A stretch of DNA of 64,000 nucleotides from Planctomycetaceae bacterium (GCA_027490145.1 JAIXYQ010000010.1:1-64000); one strand, 5' to 3'; positions 7,096 to 16,450 are shown, numbered from the stretch's first letter. The notes: generated by a model from the letters alone, not told the origin. Numbers and translations: made by a program.

Positions 7096-9042
7096 GTGGA
7101 CCTGTCGTTCGACGTCGTCGTGATCGGAGGTGGCCACGCGGGCACCGAGGCAGCGCATGCCGCGGCGATGGTGCTTCGCGCGCATGGAGGCGGTCGGGTC
7201 GCCTTGGTCACCATGGATGCGGCGCGCATCGGTGCCATGAGCTGCAATCCGGCGATCGGCGGCCTGGCCAAGGGGCAGATGGTGCGCGAGATCGATGCGC
7301 TCGGTGGGCTCATGGGCCGGGCGACCGATGCCACGGGCATCATGTTCAAGATGCTGAACACGTCCAAGGGGGCGGCGGTGCGTGGGCCCCGTGCTCAGTG
7401 CGACAAGCATGCCTACGCCGCCGAGGTGCAGCGGCTGGTGGCGTGCGATCCCGAGATCTGCGTGATCGAGGGGACCGTGGATGCCTTCGACGTGGTGGAC
7501 GGCGTCATCGCCGGGGCCGTGCTCGCGCCGGGCGCATGCATGGTCGTGGCCGATCCGCAAGCGATCGAGGCCAACGCCGCAGGCGACAGGCTCGCCCGCG
7601 CGCCGTTCGGTGAGGGAGCACGGCGTACCCCGAGGATGGATGGCCCGAGCACGCTGCGCTGCACGACCTGCGTGCTGACCACCGGCACGTTCATGCGCGC
7701 GCTCATGCACACGGGGCAGGAGAAGGTGGTCGGCGGTCGCATCGGTGAGGGCGCAGCGGTCCCGGTGAGCGCCACGCTGCGTTCCCTCGGCTTCGAGCTC
7801 GGGAGGCTCAAGACCGGCACTCCTCCGCGCCTGGAGCGAGGTTCGATCGACTGGGAGTCACTGCCGCCACAGCTTGGTGACGAACGGCCCGAACCCTTCA
7901 GCGACACGACCGACCGATCGCGCTTCCCCGTGCTCCGGCAGGTCGAGTGCCGAGCCACGCAGACCACGCCGTGGATGCACCGGCTCATCCGCGACAACCT
8001 CCACCTGGCCCCCATGTATGCCGGCGAGGTCGAGGCGGAGTGTGGTCCCAGGTACTGCCCGAGCCTCGAGGACAAGGTGGTTCGATTCGCCGACCGCGAC
8101 AGCCATCATGTCTTCCTGGAGCCCGAGAGCCTGCACACCGCTGAGGTCTACTGCAACGGCCTGAGCACCAGCCTGCCTGCAGCGGTCCAGGAGCAGATCG
8201 TGCGCGGCCTGGAAGGCTGTGCGCGGGCCACGATCCTGAAGTTCGGCTACGCCGTCGAGTACGACATGGTCTGGCCGCACCAGATCGATGCCACGGGCGA
8301 GACCAAGCTTGTCGCCGGGCTGTTCCTTGCGGGGCAGATCAACGGCACCAGTGGCTACGAGGAAGCGGGGGCCCAGGGATTGCTTGCCGGGCTCAATGCG
8401 GCGAGGCGCGCGCGGGGGGCAGATGTCGTGCGGCTCGGCCGCGAGCAGGCCTACATCGGCGTGATGATGGACGATCTCGTGACCAAGGTGCCTCGAGAGC
8501 CATACCGCATGTTCACGAGTCGGGCCGAGCACCGACTGCTGCTGCGCGCCGACAACGCAGCCGATCGGCTCACGCGCGATGCCCGATCGTGGGGGTTGAT
8601 CGCCGACGGGCAGTGGCGTGCGTTCGAGGTCGCCCAGGCTGCGCTCGCAGCGGTGCGCGTGCGACTCGATCCGAAGACCGCATCGGGGCGGGCCTTGCGA
8701 CCCGTTGCCCTCGATCCATCAACGAGTGACCAGGCGTTCGCAGGGGCCTTGGGCATCGATGATGTCGCGCTCGCCGGCAAGGCCATGACCGAGGTGCGCT
8801 ACGAGGGATACATCACGCGCATGCACAGCGACATCCGCCGCGCACAGGACCATGAGCGCGTGAGCGTGCCCTTGGACCTCGATCCGGCCGGCGTCACGGG
8901 CTTGCGCGGCGAGGCCATCGAGGTGCTGCGCAAGTTCCGTCCGGCCACGCTCGGCCAGGCGGGGCGGCTTGCGGGCATCAACCCGGCCGACGTGAGCCTG
9001 CTGGCGATCGCGATCAAGCGTCATCGCGCAGGCACCCGGTAG
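7096..9042 (+). CDS. mnmG: tRNA uridine-5-carboxymethylaminomethyl(34) synthesis enzyme MnmG
   Basis: 648 aa, close to the usual length of about 630. With MnmE it installs the (carboxymethyl)aminomethyl group on wobble uridine 34 of certain tRNAs. Evidence: N-terminal FAD-binding VVVIGGGHAGTEAA, the signature MSCNPAIGGLAKG, RGPRAQCDK, GTFMRALMH, the second signature GQINGTSGYEEAGAQG, and the C-terminal MnmE-binding end NPADVSLLAIAIKR. GTG start at 7096 with TATCCT 6 nt upstream. MnmC, which acts later in the same modification, is encoded at 24.6-26.5 kb. tRNA-Thr follows 16 bp downstream. Confidence 0.97.
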   Translation: MDLSFDVVVIGGGHAGTEAAHAAAMVLRAHGGGRVALVTMDAARIGAMSCNPAIGGLAKGQMVREIDALGGLMGRATDATGIMFKMLNTSKGAAVRGPRAQCDKHAYAAEVQRLVACDPEICVIEGTVDAFDVVDGVIAGAVLAPGACMVVADPQAIEANAAGDRLARAPFGEGARRTPRMDGPSTLRCTTCVLTTGTFMRALMHTGQEKVVGGRIGEGAAVPVSATLRSLGFELGRLKTGTPPRLERGSIDWESLPPQLGDERPEPFSDTTDRSRFPVLRQVECRATQTTPWMHRLIRDNLHLAPMYAGEVEAECGPRYCPSLEDKVVRFADRDSHHVFLEPESLHTAEVYCNGLSTSLPAAVQEQIVRGLEGCARATILKFGYAVEYDMVWPHQIDATGETKLVAGLFLAGQINGTSGYEEAGAQGLLAGLNAARRARGADVVRLGREQAYIGVMMDDLVTKVPREPYRMFTSRAEHRLLLRADNAADRLTRDARSWGLIADGQWRAFEVAQAALAAVRVRLDPKTASGRALRPVALDPSTSDQAFAGALGIDDVALAGKAMTEVRYEGYITRMHSDIRRAQDHERVSVPLDLDPAGVTGLRGEAIEVLRKFRPATLGQAGRLAGINPADVSLLAIAIKRHRAGTR

Positions 9043-9045
9043 ACT
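9040..9045 (+). promoter_or_regulatory. tRNA-Thr -10 box TAGACT
   Basis: TAGACT overlaps the stop of mnmG and ends 13 nt before the tRNA 5' end, suitable for a short 5' leader. Confidence 0.5.
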
Positions 9046-9058
9046 CCGATCGACCTCC

Positions 9059-9131
9059 GCCGCCGTAGCTCAACTGGCAGAGCACCTGATTTGTAATCTG
9101 GAGGTTGCCGGTTCGATTCCGGTCGGCGGCT
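9059..9131 (+). tRNA. tRNA-Thr (anticodon UGU)
   Basis: 73-nt cloverleaf. The 7-bp acceptor stem (GCCGCCG with CGGCGGC) is perfect, the T-arm contains GGTTCGATTCC, and the anticodon loop TTTGTAA reads UGU. The anticodon stem has one U-U mismatch (CCTGA with TCTGG). CCA is not encoded. Confidence 0.95.
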
Positions 9132-9225
9132 TTGCGGCTCACGGTCGACGGGGCATCGGCTGGGCGCCTCGAACCCGGGGCCAGCCCACGGGCCGAGGTT
9201 TGCCCCTCAATCGCGCCGCCAGCCA

Positions 9226-9231
9226 TACGAT
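9226..9231 (+). promoter_or_regulatory. Leaderless-type -10 box TACGAT
   Basis: Ends 7 nt before the GTG at 9239. No ribosome site. Confidence 0.45.
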
Positions 9232-9238
9232 CCGCAGC

Positions 9239-10453
9239 GTGAACTTCCGCGCGCTGACCTTGGCGGTGCTGTCGCTCTCGCTCCTCGCCTCGCTCGGCGG
9301 CACGCTGCTGGGGCTCTTCGTCGACAGCACGGAGGCCTGGCGGCTCGCCGGGACGGCCATGATCCTCACGGTCATGAGTGGGATCTGGGCGGTCGCCACG
9401 CGTGGCGGTGACTCCGGAACCACGCCCGTCGTCCTGACCACGGTGATCGGCAGCGGGTCCGCAGCTGCGTGGTTCTGCGCTGCCGTGTGGCTGCCCATCG
9501 GGGCCGCCTTCGAGGGGTGCATGGGCTCCGGCGCAGCGAGCCTGGGGGCGACCGTGGCGGGGGCAGTGTCGATGCGGGCGCTGGCCTTCCCGCTGGCGGT
9601 GCGCGCAGCATGGGTCGCGTTCGGCCTGCAGATGGCTGCGCTCCTGGCGTGGTTCGCTGCGGCCTGGAGCGTGGCCCCGGTGATCGCGGACTTTGGCCTG
9701 CGCGGCTGGCAGTTCATGATCGCTTCGCCGATCGCCTTCATGGTCTGCTTCGGCGACCCGCGTGAGCGCGGCGCGACGGCGTGGCAGGTCACGGGGCTGT
9801 CGCTGCTCGGCATCGCGCTCGTGATGTGGCTGGGCATCGCGAATGGCCTGCAGCAGCCATGGACCTTGGATGAGCCCGGCCGCACCTCCATGGAGCGTCA
9901 GGGTGCGGTTGCGGTGCTCTTGGCGACCTTTGCCCTGGCGATCGGCATGGGCCGCGTGTTCCGTCATGCTCGCGGCGGCCGTTGGGCGCGGGCACTCCAC
10001 CTCACCACCGTCGGTCTGGTGCTCATGGAGGGTGGGCTCTTCTTCGCCTACATCGTGCTGCCGTGGCGCGGCGACCTGTCGGAGCGCGTCCTGGTGGCGA
10101 TGATCCCCATGATCGCATCCGGCGGTGCGATCTCCGCCGTGCTCGACCGAATGGCGCGCGCGATCAAGGCGGTGAGCGTCGCTGACCTGAAGGACCTGCA
10201 GTGCGACTGCCCGCGCTGCAAGCACCGGCAGCGCATCGCCGTGGACGGACGCATGCATCCGTGCGCCCGATGCGGGCTTGGATTCAGCATCGTCCTCTCC
10301 CAGCGCCAGTGCTTCGCGTGCTCGTACGACCTTTCGGGATCGCTCGGGGCCGTCACGTGCCCCGAGTGCGGGGCCCCCGTGGTCACGCAACCGCTCGCGC
10401 TGGTCGGTGCGGTTCCACCACCGCCGGTGGCGGATCCGTCGTCGGCTGCCTGA
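9239..10453 (+). CDS. Multi-pass membrane protein with C-terminal double zinc ribbon
   Basis: 404 aa. About eight to ten hydrophobic helices fill residues 5-310. The C-terminal 90 residues are soluble and Cys-rich: CDCPRC, CARCG, CFACSYDL and CPECG, enough for two zinc ribbons, followed by a Pro-rich tail. No known transporter or enzyme family is recognised. The GTG at 9239 is preferred over an upstream TTG because it begins just before the first membrane helix and has TACGAT 7 nt upstream. The SerB-like gene follows after 10 bp and is probably co-transcribed. Confidence 0.7.
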   Translation: MNFRALTLAVLSLSLLASLGGTLLGLFVDSTEAWRLAGTAMILTVMSGIWAVATRGGDSGTTPVVLTTVIGSGSAAAWFCAAVWLPIGAAFEGCMGSGAASLGATVAGAVSMRALAFPLAVRAAWVAFGLQMAALLAWFAAAWSVAPVIADFGLRGWQFMIASPIAFMVCFGDPRERGATAWQVTGLSLLGIALVMWLGIANGLQQPWTLDEPGRTSMERQGAVAVLLATFALAIGMGRVFRHARGGRWARALHLTTVGLVLMEGGLFFAYIVLPWRGDLSERVLVAMIPMIASGGAISAVLDRMARAIKAVSVADLKDLQCDCPRCKHRQRIAVDGRMHPCARCGLGFSIVLSQRQCFACSYDLSGSLGAVTCPECGAPVVTQPLALVGAVPPPPVADPSSAA

Positions 10454-10463
10454 TGGAATCGTC

Positions 10464-11159
10464 ATGCGTGCGCACCTCGTCCTGGACTTCGACAGCACCA
10501 TGGTCACCGTCGAGTCGCTCGACGAGCTCGCCGCGATCGCACTCGCCGGCCGCAGCGACCGCGCCGACGTGCTGGCGCGCATCCGGTCCATCACGGATGC
10601 CGGCATGGATGGATCGCTGCCGATCGACCAGAGCCTGTCACGCCGTCTGGCGCTGCTGCGGTTCGACCGGACCATGGTCGAACGGCTCATCACGCACCTG
10701 CTGTCCACCATCAGTCCATCGCTTCGGGTGCACGAACAGGACCTGCGTCGCGGTGCGGACCGGATCTGGGTCGTGACGAGCGGTTTCCACGAGTGGATCG
10801 ATCCGGTCGTCGAAGCACTCGGGATCGACCGTTCACACGTCTGCGCCAACCACCTGCTGTGGTCCGCGGATGGCGTGTCGCTGGGACTCGATCCATCGAG
10901 CGCGCTTGCGTCGCCCCGCAGCAAGCCCCGAGCGGTCCGTTCGCTCGGTCTGTCCGGTCGGGTGATCGCAGTGGGCGATGGCATGACCGACTGGGAGATC
11001 CGCGACGACGGGGCTGCGGATGAGTTCATCGCCATGACCGAGACGGTGGCGCGGCCAACGGTCGTGGCTCGTGCCGATCTCGTTGCGGCTGACTTCCATG
11101 CGGTGATGGAACGATGGCGGTCCAGCGATGGACATCGCCCCGCGACCACGCCGGGCTGA
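10464..11159 (+). CDS. serB: HAD-IB phosphatase, phosphoserine phosphatase-like
   Basis: 231 aa. All four HAD motifs are present: I DFDSTMV near residue 8, followed by the SerB-type ESLDELA; II VVTSGF; III a Lys in RSKPRAV; and IV VGDGMTDWE. SerB hydrolyses O-phosphoserine in the last step of serine synthesis. The ESLDELA helix and the ANHL...GLD segment are typical of SerB-like HAD-IB proteins. Specificity for phosphoserine is inferred, and another small phosphate ester is possible. ATG at 10464; probable operon with the upstream membrane protein. Confidence 0.75.
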   Translation: MRAHLVLDFDSTMVTVESLDELAAIALAGRSDRADVLARIRSITDAGMDGSLPIDQSLSRRLALLRFDRTMVERLITHLLSTISPSLRVHEQDLRRGADRIWVVTSGFHEWIDPVVEALGIDRSHVCANHLLWSADGVSLGLDPSSALASPRSKPRAVRSLGLSGRVIAVGDGMTDWEIRDDGAADEFIAMTETVARPTVVARADLVAADFHAVMERWRSSDGHRPATTPG

Positions 11160-11209
11160 GTGTTCACCGCGGTGGGTTCGGCTGGAGTGGCGGTCCGACC
11201 GGATCATCT

Positions 11210-11229
11210 AGGCGGTGGGATCACCGCCT
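11210..11229. terminator. Hairpin between convergent genes
   Basis: AGGCGGTG (11210-11217) pairs with CACCGCCT (11222-11229) around GGAT, directly at the stop codon of the minus-strand gene. No T-run. Confidence 0.4.
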
Positions 11230-13589
11230 CAGCCCCACGCGCTGATGAGCGCACCGAGGTCGGCCCCATCGACCACGCCGTCGCCGTTCAGGTCGCCAAG
11301 GACGTCGTTGCCCATCACTCCCCATGCAGAGAGCAGCAGGCCCAGATCCGCTCCGTTCACGACACCGTCGCCGTTGAGGTCGGGTGACGGAAGGCAGGCC
11401 CCGCAGGACAGCGAGACCTCGTACCGCGTTCCGAATGCACCGGGCGTGATGGGCGGATCATCCGGGTCCGGCGGGTTGTCGGGATCCTGGTCCGTGCACG
11501 GCTGTCCGGACTGGATCGGCCCTTCGGGGCTTCCCAGGCTGACGATGGCAAACCAGGATTCGCCGGGTGGGACGCACAGGGTGGTCAGCAGCGGTTCGCA
11601 AGGGCCGATGGCGTGCCAGGCCATTTCTTCGATCGTGGTCACGCAACTCCCGCGCACGACCATCAGGCTGGCGGGGAACTCGGCGCGCAGGCCGATCGTG
11701 ACGCCACCAGCGGGCAACGCGTACCAGTCGGTGTCGCGCGGGGCACCCGTGGTGCACCGGCCCGCCACCCGCTCACCGCACGAGAGCGCATCGAAGGCCG
11801 GCTCGGGCAGCGTGCATCCATCGTTGATCCGGTCGTAGCACGCTTCGCCTTCCGGGCGCGCGCCGGGTGGGCCCTCGAGTTCACACGGCACGAAGGAGCA
11901 CCACCATGCGGCGTCATCCACGCACGTCTGGTCCCAGAGCGCGGATCCGCACCAGCCGTCGAGCCGTACGGTGCGCGCGCAGCATGCCTCGTCGTCGCAG
12001 CCGCCCGTGTCGTGCGCTTCGCCGCAGCTGCCCGGCGCGGGGCAGTACAGCCCGTCGCACTCATCGTCGGCGACATCGACGCAGGCCTGATCCCACGCGA
12101 TCACGCAGCAATCGGGCACGATGAGGCAGACGGCCTCGCAGCATGCGGTCGTGAAGCACCCCGGCGATGGGTGGGGTTCATCGCAGCGGCCTGCGGAGCC
12201 GTCGCCGGGGCCGCAGGTCGCACCGGCGAGCGAGCCTTGGGCATCGGGCATCGTCGGGGGAGCGCCAAAGCGGGCAAGGTCCAGCGCGATCGCGCGTGCG
12301 GCAGGGGTGCGCGCGGGGGCACCGCGCCCATGCAACCCCAACGCACCGCCCATGGGTCGTTGTCCACGCGGCAGCTGCGGCATGGTTTCACCCGCATCGC
12401 GTGCACGACCCCTGGTCGCGGCCGCGGGTTGTTGCTGAAGGAAACCGCAACCCGTCAGATTGGGCAGCCGGATGATCGCGTGACTGCTGATGTCGGCGGC
12501 CACGATGTCGAGGTCGCAATCGCCATCGGTGTCCGCGAGCTCGATGTGCCGCACGAAGGGGCTCGGGCGCTTGAGCACGGGTTCGCCGAACGCCGGCCGC
12601 GATGGCGTGCCCACGTTCTCCATCAGGTAGAGCCCCCCGTTGATGATCGCCACACTGGTGACCACGTCGAGGTCGCCGTCGCGATCCAAGTCGGCCACGG
12701 CGCAGGTCCAGCCGTAGCCGGTGTCCGGTCCTGGGAACGAGTCTTGGCGGGTGAAGGCACCCTCGTCATTCCAGCAGATCACCAGCGGCTGATTGACGTC
12801 GACCGAGAGCAACTGTGCGACCACGTCGTCATCCCCGTCGTCGTCCATGTCGGCCAACGTGAAGGTCGTGATGGCTGGTTGATCGGCGACGAGCGGCTGG
12901 ATGGGGGTGTGCACGGGCCAATCGATCAGCACGCCTCCGCGGTTGCGCCACGTGAGCAGGGAACCCGTGGAGATGGAGGACGCCACGACATCGACCCAGC
13001 CATCGCCATCGATGTCGCTGCCTCGGACCTGCTGCAGGGAGCCCGTGCCCCCGTACCAGTCATCGTTGCGCAGGCGTTGGTGGGGGACGAATCCCCCGAG
13101 TCCATCGGCTCGATCGATCCGCAGCGTTGGGCCCGATGCGTTCGCGACGACGAGATCGGCGAGCCCATCGCGGGTGATGTCGGCCAGGTCCATCGTGCGT
13201 GGCTCACGCTCCTGCGGCCAGGTGGCGTCGATGCTGAATTGGCCCTGGCCGAGGTTGTCCAGGCGAAGCGCCGATCCTTGCAGGGCCCGCAGGGCCAGCA
13301 GCACGTTGGGCGCGGCCGCGGGAACGGATTCGACCACGGCCCAGTCCGCCTGCGACGGCAGCTCGAGTTCACGCCAAGGGCCGAAGGATGGAGTCGTGCC
13401 GGTGCCCAGCGCCCAGCGAATCAATCGATCCGTGTTGCGCCCGGGCACGATCGCATCCAGCAGGCCGTCGCCGTCAAGGTCGGCCAGTGCCACCTGATTC
13501 GGCGCGTGGAGCGCCGGCAGCAGCGAGCCGCTGTTTGGCCCGAACGGAATGTCGGCGGCAAGCACCCAAGCCAAGGCAATCGCGTTCAC
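11229..13589 (-). CDS. Secreted FG-GAP/VCBS repeat protein with Cys-rich modules and dockerin-like tail
   Basis: 786 aa. Residues about 25-400 are FG-GAP/VCBS-type repeats with Asp-rich calcium-loop motifs (DLDGDGLLDAI, DIDGDGWVDVV, DLDRDGDLDVV), which form beta-propellers. Residues about 470-600 hold two Cys-rich modules with the pattern CC...C...WDQxCVD, shared with the neighbouring gene. The end has two EF-hand/dockerin-like repeats, DLNGDGVVNGADLG and DLNGDGVVDGADLG, but lacks the final Cys found in the other six tails here. The GTG at 13589 is chosen because CATACT lies 6 nt upstream; the more upstream ATG at 13667 would start inside the terminator of the preceding gene. The signal peptide is short and weak. 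Likely exported; function unknown. Confidence 0.75.
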   Translation of the reverse strand: MNAIALAWVLAADIPFGPNSGSLLPALHAPNQVALADLDGDGLLDAIVPGRNTDRLIRWALGTGTTPSFGPWRELELPSQADWAVVESVPAAAPNVLLALRALQGSALRLDNLGQGQFSIDATWPQEREPRTMDLADITRDGLADLVVANASGPTLRIDRADGLGGFVPHQRLRNDDWYGGTGSLQQVRGSDIDGDGWVDVVASSISTGSLLTWRNRGGVLIDWPVHTPIQPLVADQPAITTFTLADMDDDGDDDVVAQLLSVDVNQPLVICWNDEGAFTRQDSFPGPDTGYGWTCAVADLDRDGDLDVVTSVAIINGGLYLMENVGTPSRPAFGEPVLKRPSPFVRHIELADTDGDCDLDIVAADISSHAIIRLPNLTGCGFLQQQPAAATRGRARDAGETMPQLPRGQRPMGGALGLHGRGAPARTPAARAIALDLARFGAPPTMPDAQGSLAGATCGPGDGSAGRCDEPHPSPGCFTTACCEAVCLIVPDCCVIAWDQACVDVADDECDGLYCPAPGSCGEAHDTGGCDDEACCARTVRLDGWCGSALWDQTCVDDAAWWCSFVPCELEGPPGARPEGEACYDRINDGCTLPEPAFDALSCGERVAGRCTTGAPRDTDWYALPAGGVTIGLRAEFPASLMVVRGSCVTTIEEMAWHAIGPCEPLLTTLCVPPGESWFAIVSLGSPEGPIQSGQPCTDQDPDNPPDPDDPPITPGAFGTRYEVSLSCGACLPSPDLNGDGVVNGADLGLLLSAWGVMGNDVLGDLNGDGVVDGADLGALISAWG

Positions 13590-13595
13590 CTCAGC

Positions 13596-13601
13596 AGTAT
13601 G
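13596..13601 (-). promoter_or_regulatory. -10-like box CATACT
   Basis: 6 nt before the GTG at 13589 on the minus strand; supports that start. Confidence 0.35.
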
Positions 13602-13644
13602 ACGACCGAGTTCCGTCGCGCCATCATTCCTCGGGCAGGTGGGC

Positions 13645-13680
13645 CAAAAACAAATCCCCCCCGGCACAGGGCCGGGGGGG
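13645..13680 (-). terminator. Rho-independent terminator of the 13708-16152 gene
   Basis: Read on the minus strand, a GC-only stem (arms within 13656-13680) is followed by ATTTGTTTTT. It lies 27 bp after the stop codon. Confidence 0.8.
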
Positions 13681-13707
13681 AAGTGATCTCAGGAGACTGG
13701 CTTCGGA

Positions 13708-16152
13708 TTACGGGCAGGCCGTACCGAAGACCGCGAGCAGGGCGCCGAGGTCAGCACCGTCGGTCACGCCGTCACCGTTGACGTCGCCGCCAGCCGTGCC
13801 CCAGCCTGCGAGGAGGGCGCCAAGGTCGGCACCGTCACGCACGCCGTCGGCGTTGAAGTCGCCGGGGCAGTTGCTGCCCGAGCAGGCAGCCGCAGCACCG
13901 TTGACGATCACCGGCCACTCGTAGGCGTTCGCACCGATCGCACCGTACGCCGTGCTGCCGCAGAGGCTGGCAAAGCTGAAGGTGTTGGACGGGAACGCGC
14001 CTGCTGCCACACCGATGCCCGCGCGGTAGCCCGCGCCGGCGGGGACGCCCGCCACGGTGCCGTTGAAGAGGTTCGGCGTCTCGAAACCGAAGACCAGGTT
14101 GGTCTCGTTCTCGACGCAGAGGGGCTCATCAGGCTCGAAGTTGGCCATGTAGACGCCCGAGGGGACCAGGACGTTGTAGGCCTGGATCACTTCGAGGTCG
14201 CCACCGTCGCCGGCCGTGACGATCTTGCGGGTGGGGTTGCCACCGTTGATGTCGCGGTACAGGACCACCTTGCACGGGATCAGCAGATCCGATGCGCCGT
14301 AGCCGCAGGTTCCGCCGGTCGGGGTCACCGAACGGAGGGCTGCCACACCGAAGTTGAAGCAGCTGATCTCCTTCAGCAGGTTGGCGCCCTGGATCTTGGT
14401 GACGAAGCTCACGTCAGCGCTGCCGCCGGTGCCGTTGCCGCAGCCGGTCGCGCAGCCCTGGACGAAGTTGCCGGTCGGAGCCGCGCTCACCGAGAGCTGG
14501 CGGTTGTCCGGGCCGGGGGCCGAGCAGGTGGTATCGAGCGTGATCGGGCAGGACGCCGGCGTGCCGGTGACCTTGAGCGAGTACTGGTTCTTGCTGCCCT
14601 GGCCGCAGGCCAGCGATCCGTCGTCGAAGTCAGGGCCGACGATGAGGTAGTACGCGCCAGCCTTCACGCAGAGCGAGAAGGACTCGGGGCAGCCGGCGGC
14701 CGTGGTCGCCAGCGTGATGGTGTTGCCGCACTCGCCACCGAGCAGGGCCGCGAAGGCGAAGGTCTCGCTCTTGAGGTTCACCGTGACCGTCTGGTCGCTG
14801 GTGAGGTTGAGGCGGTACCAGTCAAGGTCACGGACCACGTTGCCGGTGGCGGCGTCGATGGTCGTGTTGAACGACCCCTTGAAGGTGTCGCCCAGGCTGA
14901 TGAACTCGGTCGGCGCGCCGCCGGCCAGGTCATTGCAGCCACCGTTGGTGTTCGAACCGCAGGCTTCGCCTTCGGTCTTGTTGTTCACGTCGAGCGAGCA
15001 GGCCGAGGGCAGGTCGATCGTGATCGAGCCAGCGCCGGTGTCGCCGTCGGTGTACGAACCCATGCGGACGAGGTAGGTGTTGCCCTGGGCAACGGTCGCC
15101 GAGAGGGCCGACGCGTAGGCCGTCACGCCGTCGGTGAGGAAGCACGTTCCGCCCGCACCGTCATCGTTGCACGCGACCAGCACGCTGGCGAGGTCGTTGT
15201 AATCGAAGCCGACCGGGTTGGCGCCCAGGTTGTAGACCGCGAGCTTGTTGTCGTATCCAACGGTGCCGCAGGTCGAGAACGAGGCCACGCCGTTGGCGGG
15301 GGCAACGAACTTCCACCACACGTCGTTGAAGAACGTGTCCGAGCCGGAGGCGCAGGTGTCGCCGGCGTGGTCGGGACCGTCCATCGTGGCGCCGGTGGTG
15401 TTGAAGGCGTAGGTGCCGTCACCAGGGACGTTGGTCGGGCTGGTCGCGCAGTTGTTGGCCGGGCCAACCGGGGTGCACGAGTAGAAGCCGCACTCGGGGA
15501 TCGCGATGTCGACGCACGACTGGTCCCAGCCGGTGTCGCAGCACGAGGGGAAGAGGTTGCAGACGATGTTGCAGCAGGTGGTGTCGTCGCAGCCCGGGGT
15601 CGCGTGGACCACGTTGCATGCTCCGGCGCTGCCGCAGTTGGCCGCACCCTGCGTGAAGTTCAGGAGCAGGTTGCCGGTGCCGGTGGCGCCGTCCGGGGTC
15701 GGATTGCCACCGTAACCACCAACGCGCACGAAATACGTGGAGCCGGGGGTGACGGAGAAGCCGAGGATCTCGGAGTGGTACTGCTGGCACGAGCCGTTGG
15801 CGGCCGCGTCACCATTGCAGGCGACTTCGACGAGCGAACCGCAGGTGCCCTCGTAGAGCACGATCGACGTGTCGTACGACGCAGCGTCGCAGGTCGTGAT
15901 GTCGATGGTGCCGGTGGTCGTGGCGGTCCACTTGAACCACACGTCCTTCTGGGTGGCAACCCAGTTCAGGTACGTGCCGGCGCACAGGGCGCCGCTCACG
16001 GCTTGTGGGCTGGCGGTGGCAGTGGTGGTGTTGAACGCCGAGGCGACGCCGCTGACCAGGGTGGGAGCGCTGGCGCACTCATCCTGGGCGAGGGCGGTGC
16101 TCGCGGCACACAGTGCAGCGGTGAGGCTGCCGAAGAGACACAGGCGATTCAT
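13708..16152 (-). CDS. Secreted multidomain protein with dockerin-like tail
   Basis: 814 aa. A clear signal peptide ends at ALAQ (residue 23). Two or three beta-sandwich domains resemble bacterial pre-peptidase C-terminal (PPC) domains: DVWFKWTATTTGTIDITTC and DVWWKFVAPANGVASFSTC are the recognisable strands. A Cys-rich module CDDTTCCNIVC...CC...WDQSCVD lies between them. The end is a two-repeat dockerin-like tail bracketed by cysteines (CPGDFNADG... to ...GTACP). Ribosome site GAAGGAG sits about 9 nt before the ATG at 16152. It lies directly upstream of the FG-GAP gene on the same strand but is separated from it by a strong terminator, so the two are separate units. Role inferred as cell-surface or extracellular; ligand unknown. 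Confidence 0.8.
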   Translation of the reverse strand: MNRLCLFGSLTAALCAASTALAQDECASAPTLVSGVASAFNTTTATASPQAVSGALCAGTYLNWVATQKDVWFKWTATTTGTIDITTCDAASYDTSIVLYEGTCGSLVEVACNGDAAANGSCQQYHSEILGFSVTPGSTYFVRVGGYGGNPTPDGATGTGNLLLNFTQGAANCGSAGACNVVHATPGCDDTTCCNIVCNLFPSCCDTGWDQSCVDIAIPECGFYSCTPVGPANNCATSPTNVPGDGTYAFNTTGATMDGPDHAGDTCASGSDTFFNDVWWKFVAPANGVASFSTCGTVGYDNKLAVYNLGANPVGFDYNDLASVLVACNDDGAGGTCFLTDGVTAYASALSATVAQGNTYLVRMGSYTDGDTGAGSITIDLPSACSLDVNNKTEGEACGSNTNGGCNDLAGGAPTEFISLGDTFKGSFNTTIDAATGNVVRDLDWYRLNLTSDQTVTVNLKSETFAFAALLGGECGNTITLATTAAGCPESFSLCVKAGAYYLIVGPDFDDGSLACGQGSKNQYSLKVTGTPASCPITLDTTCSAPGPDNRQLSVSAAPTGNFVQGCATGCGNGTGGSADVSFVTKIQGANLLKEISCFNFGVAALRSVTPTGGTCGYGASDLLIPCKVVLYRDINGGNPTRKIVTAGDGGDLEVIQAYNVLVPSGVYMANFEPDEPLCVENETNLVFGFETPNLFNGTVAGVPAGAGYRAGIGVAAGAFPSNTFSFASLCGSTAYGAIGANAYEWPVIVNGAAAACSGSNCPGDFNADGVRDGADLGALLAGWGTAGGDVNGDGVTDGADLGALLAVFGTACP

Positions 16153-16437
16153 GGTTTCAGATCTCCTTCAGATCACGGGGTTCGGACTTCCATCGTGCGG
16201 GAACACGCTTCCCCACCACGCTGTCCGTGGGCGTGGTGGGACACGTCGACGAAAGATGGCATCGACGACAGCGAAGGGTGGGAAAAGTTCGCGAAAATCT
16301 CGCAGTTCTCGGCAATGGGCCCATCGCGACAGAACTCTCGTTTGGACCGTGGCTTGCATGAGGCAACTTGCCCACGTCGACTGCTTAATAGTCCTATAAC
16401 GTATCACCGGCGTCGATCGTTCCAGATGTTCGTCCAA
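16153..16437. other. Intergenic region between divergent genes
   Basis: About 285 bp with no gene supported. It holds the long 5' region of the minus-strand secreted-protein gene. The AT-richer part at 16384-16402 is a candidate promoter area but has no convincing -35/-10 pair. Confidence 0.4.
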
Positions 16438-16443
16438 TAGATT
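16438..16443 (+). promoter_or_regulatory. Leaderless-type -10 box TAGATT
   Basis: Ends 7 nt before the ATG at 16451. No ribosome site. Confidence 0.5.
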
Positions 16444-16450
16444 CTTGATC

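Noticed and set aside
9014..11167. Minus-strand frame of about 700 codons opposite the membrane protein and SerB-like genes
   Set aside because: It runs through tRNA-Thr and has no recognisable domain.
13590..13667. Upstream ATG at 13667 as start of the FG-GAP protein
   Set aside because: It lies inside the terminator of the preceding gene, and the GTG at 13589 has a better promoter spacing.
16384..16402. GTTATAGGACT shared (opposite strands) with 52675-52690
   Set aside because: An 11-base match between two intergenic sites is not significant in 64 kb on two strands, and spacing to the genes differs.
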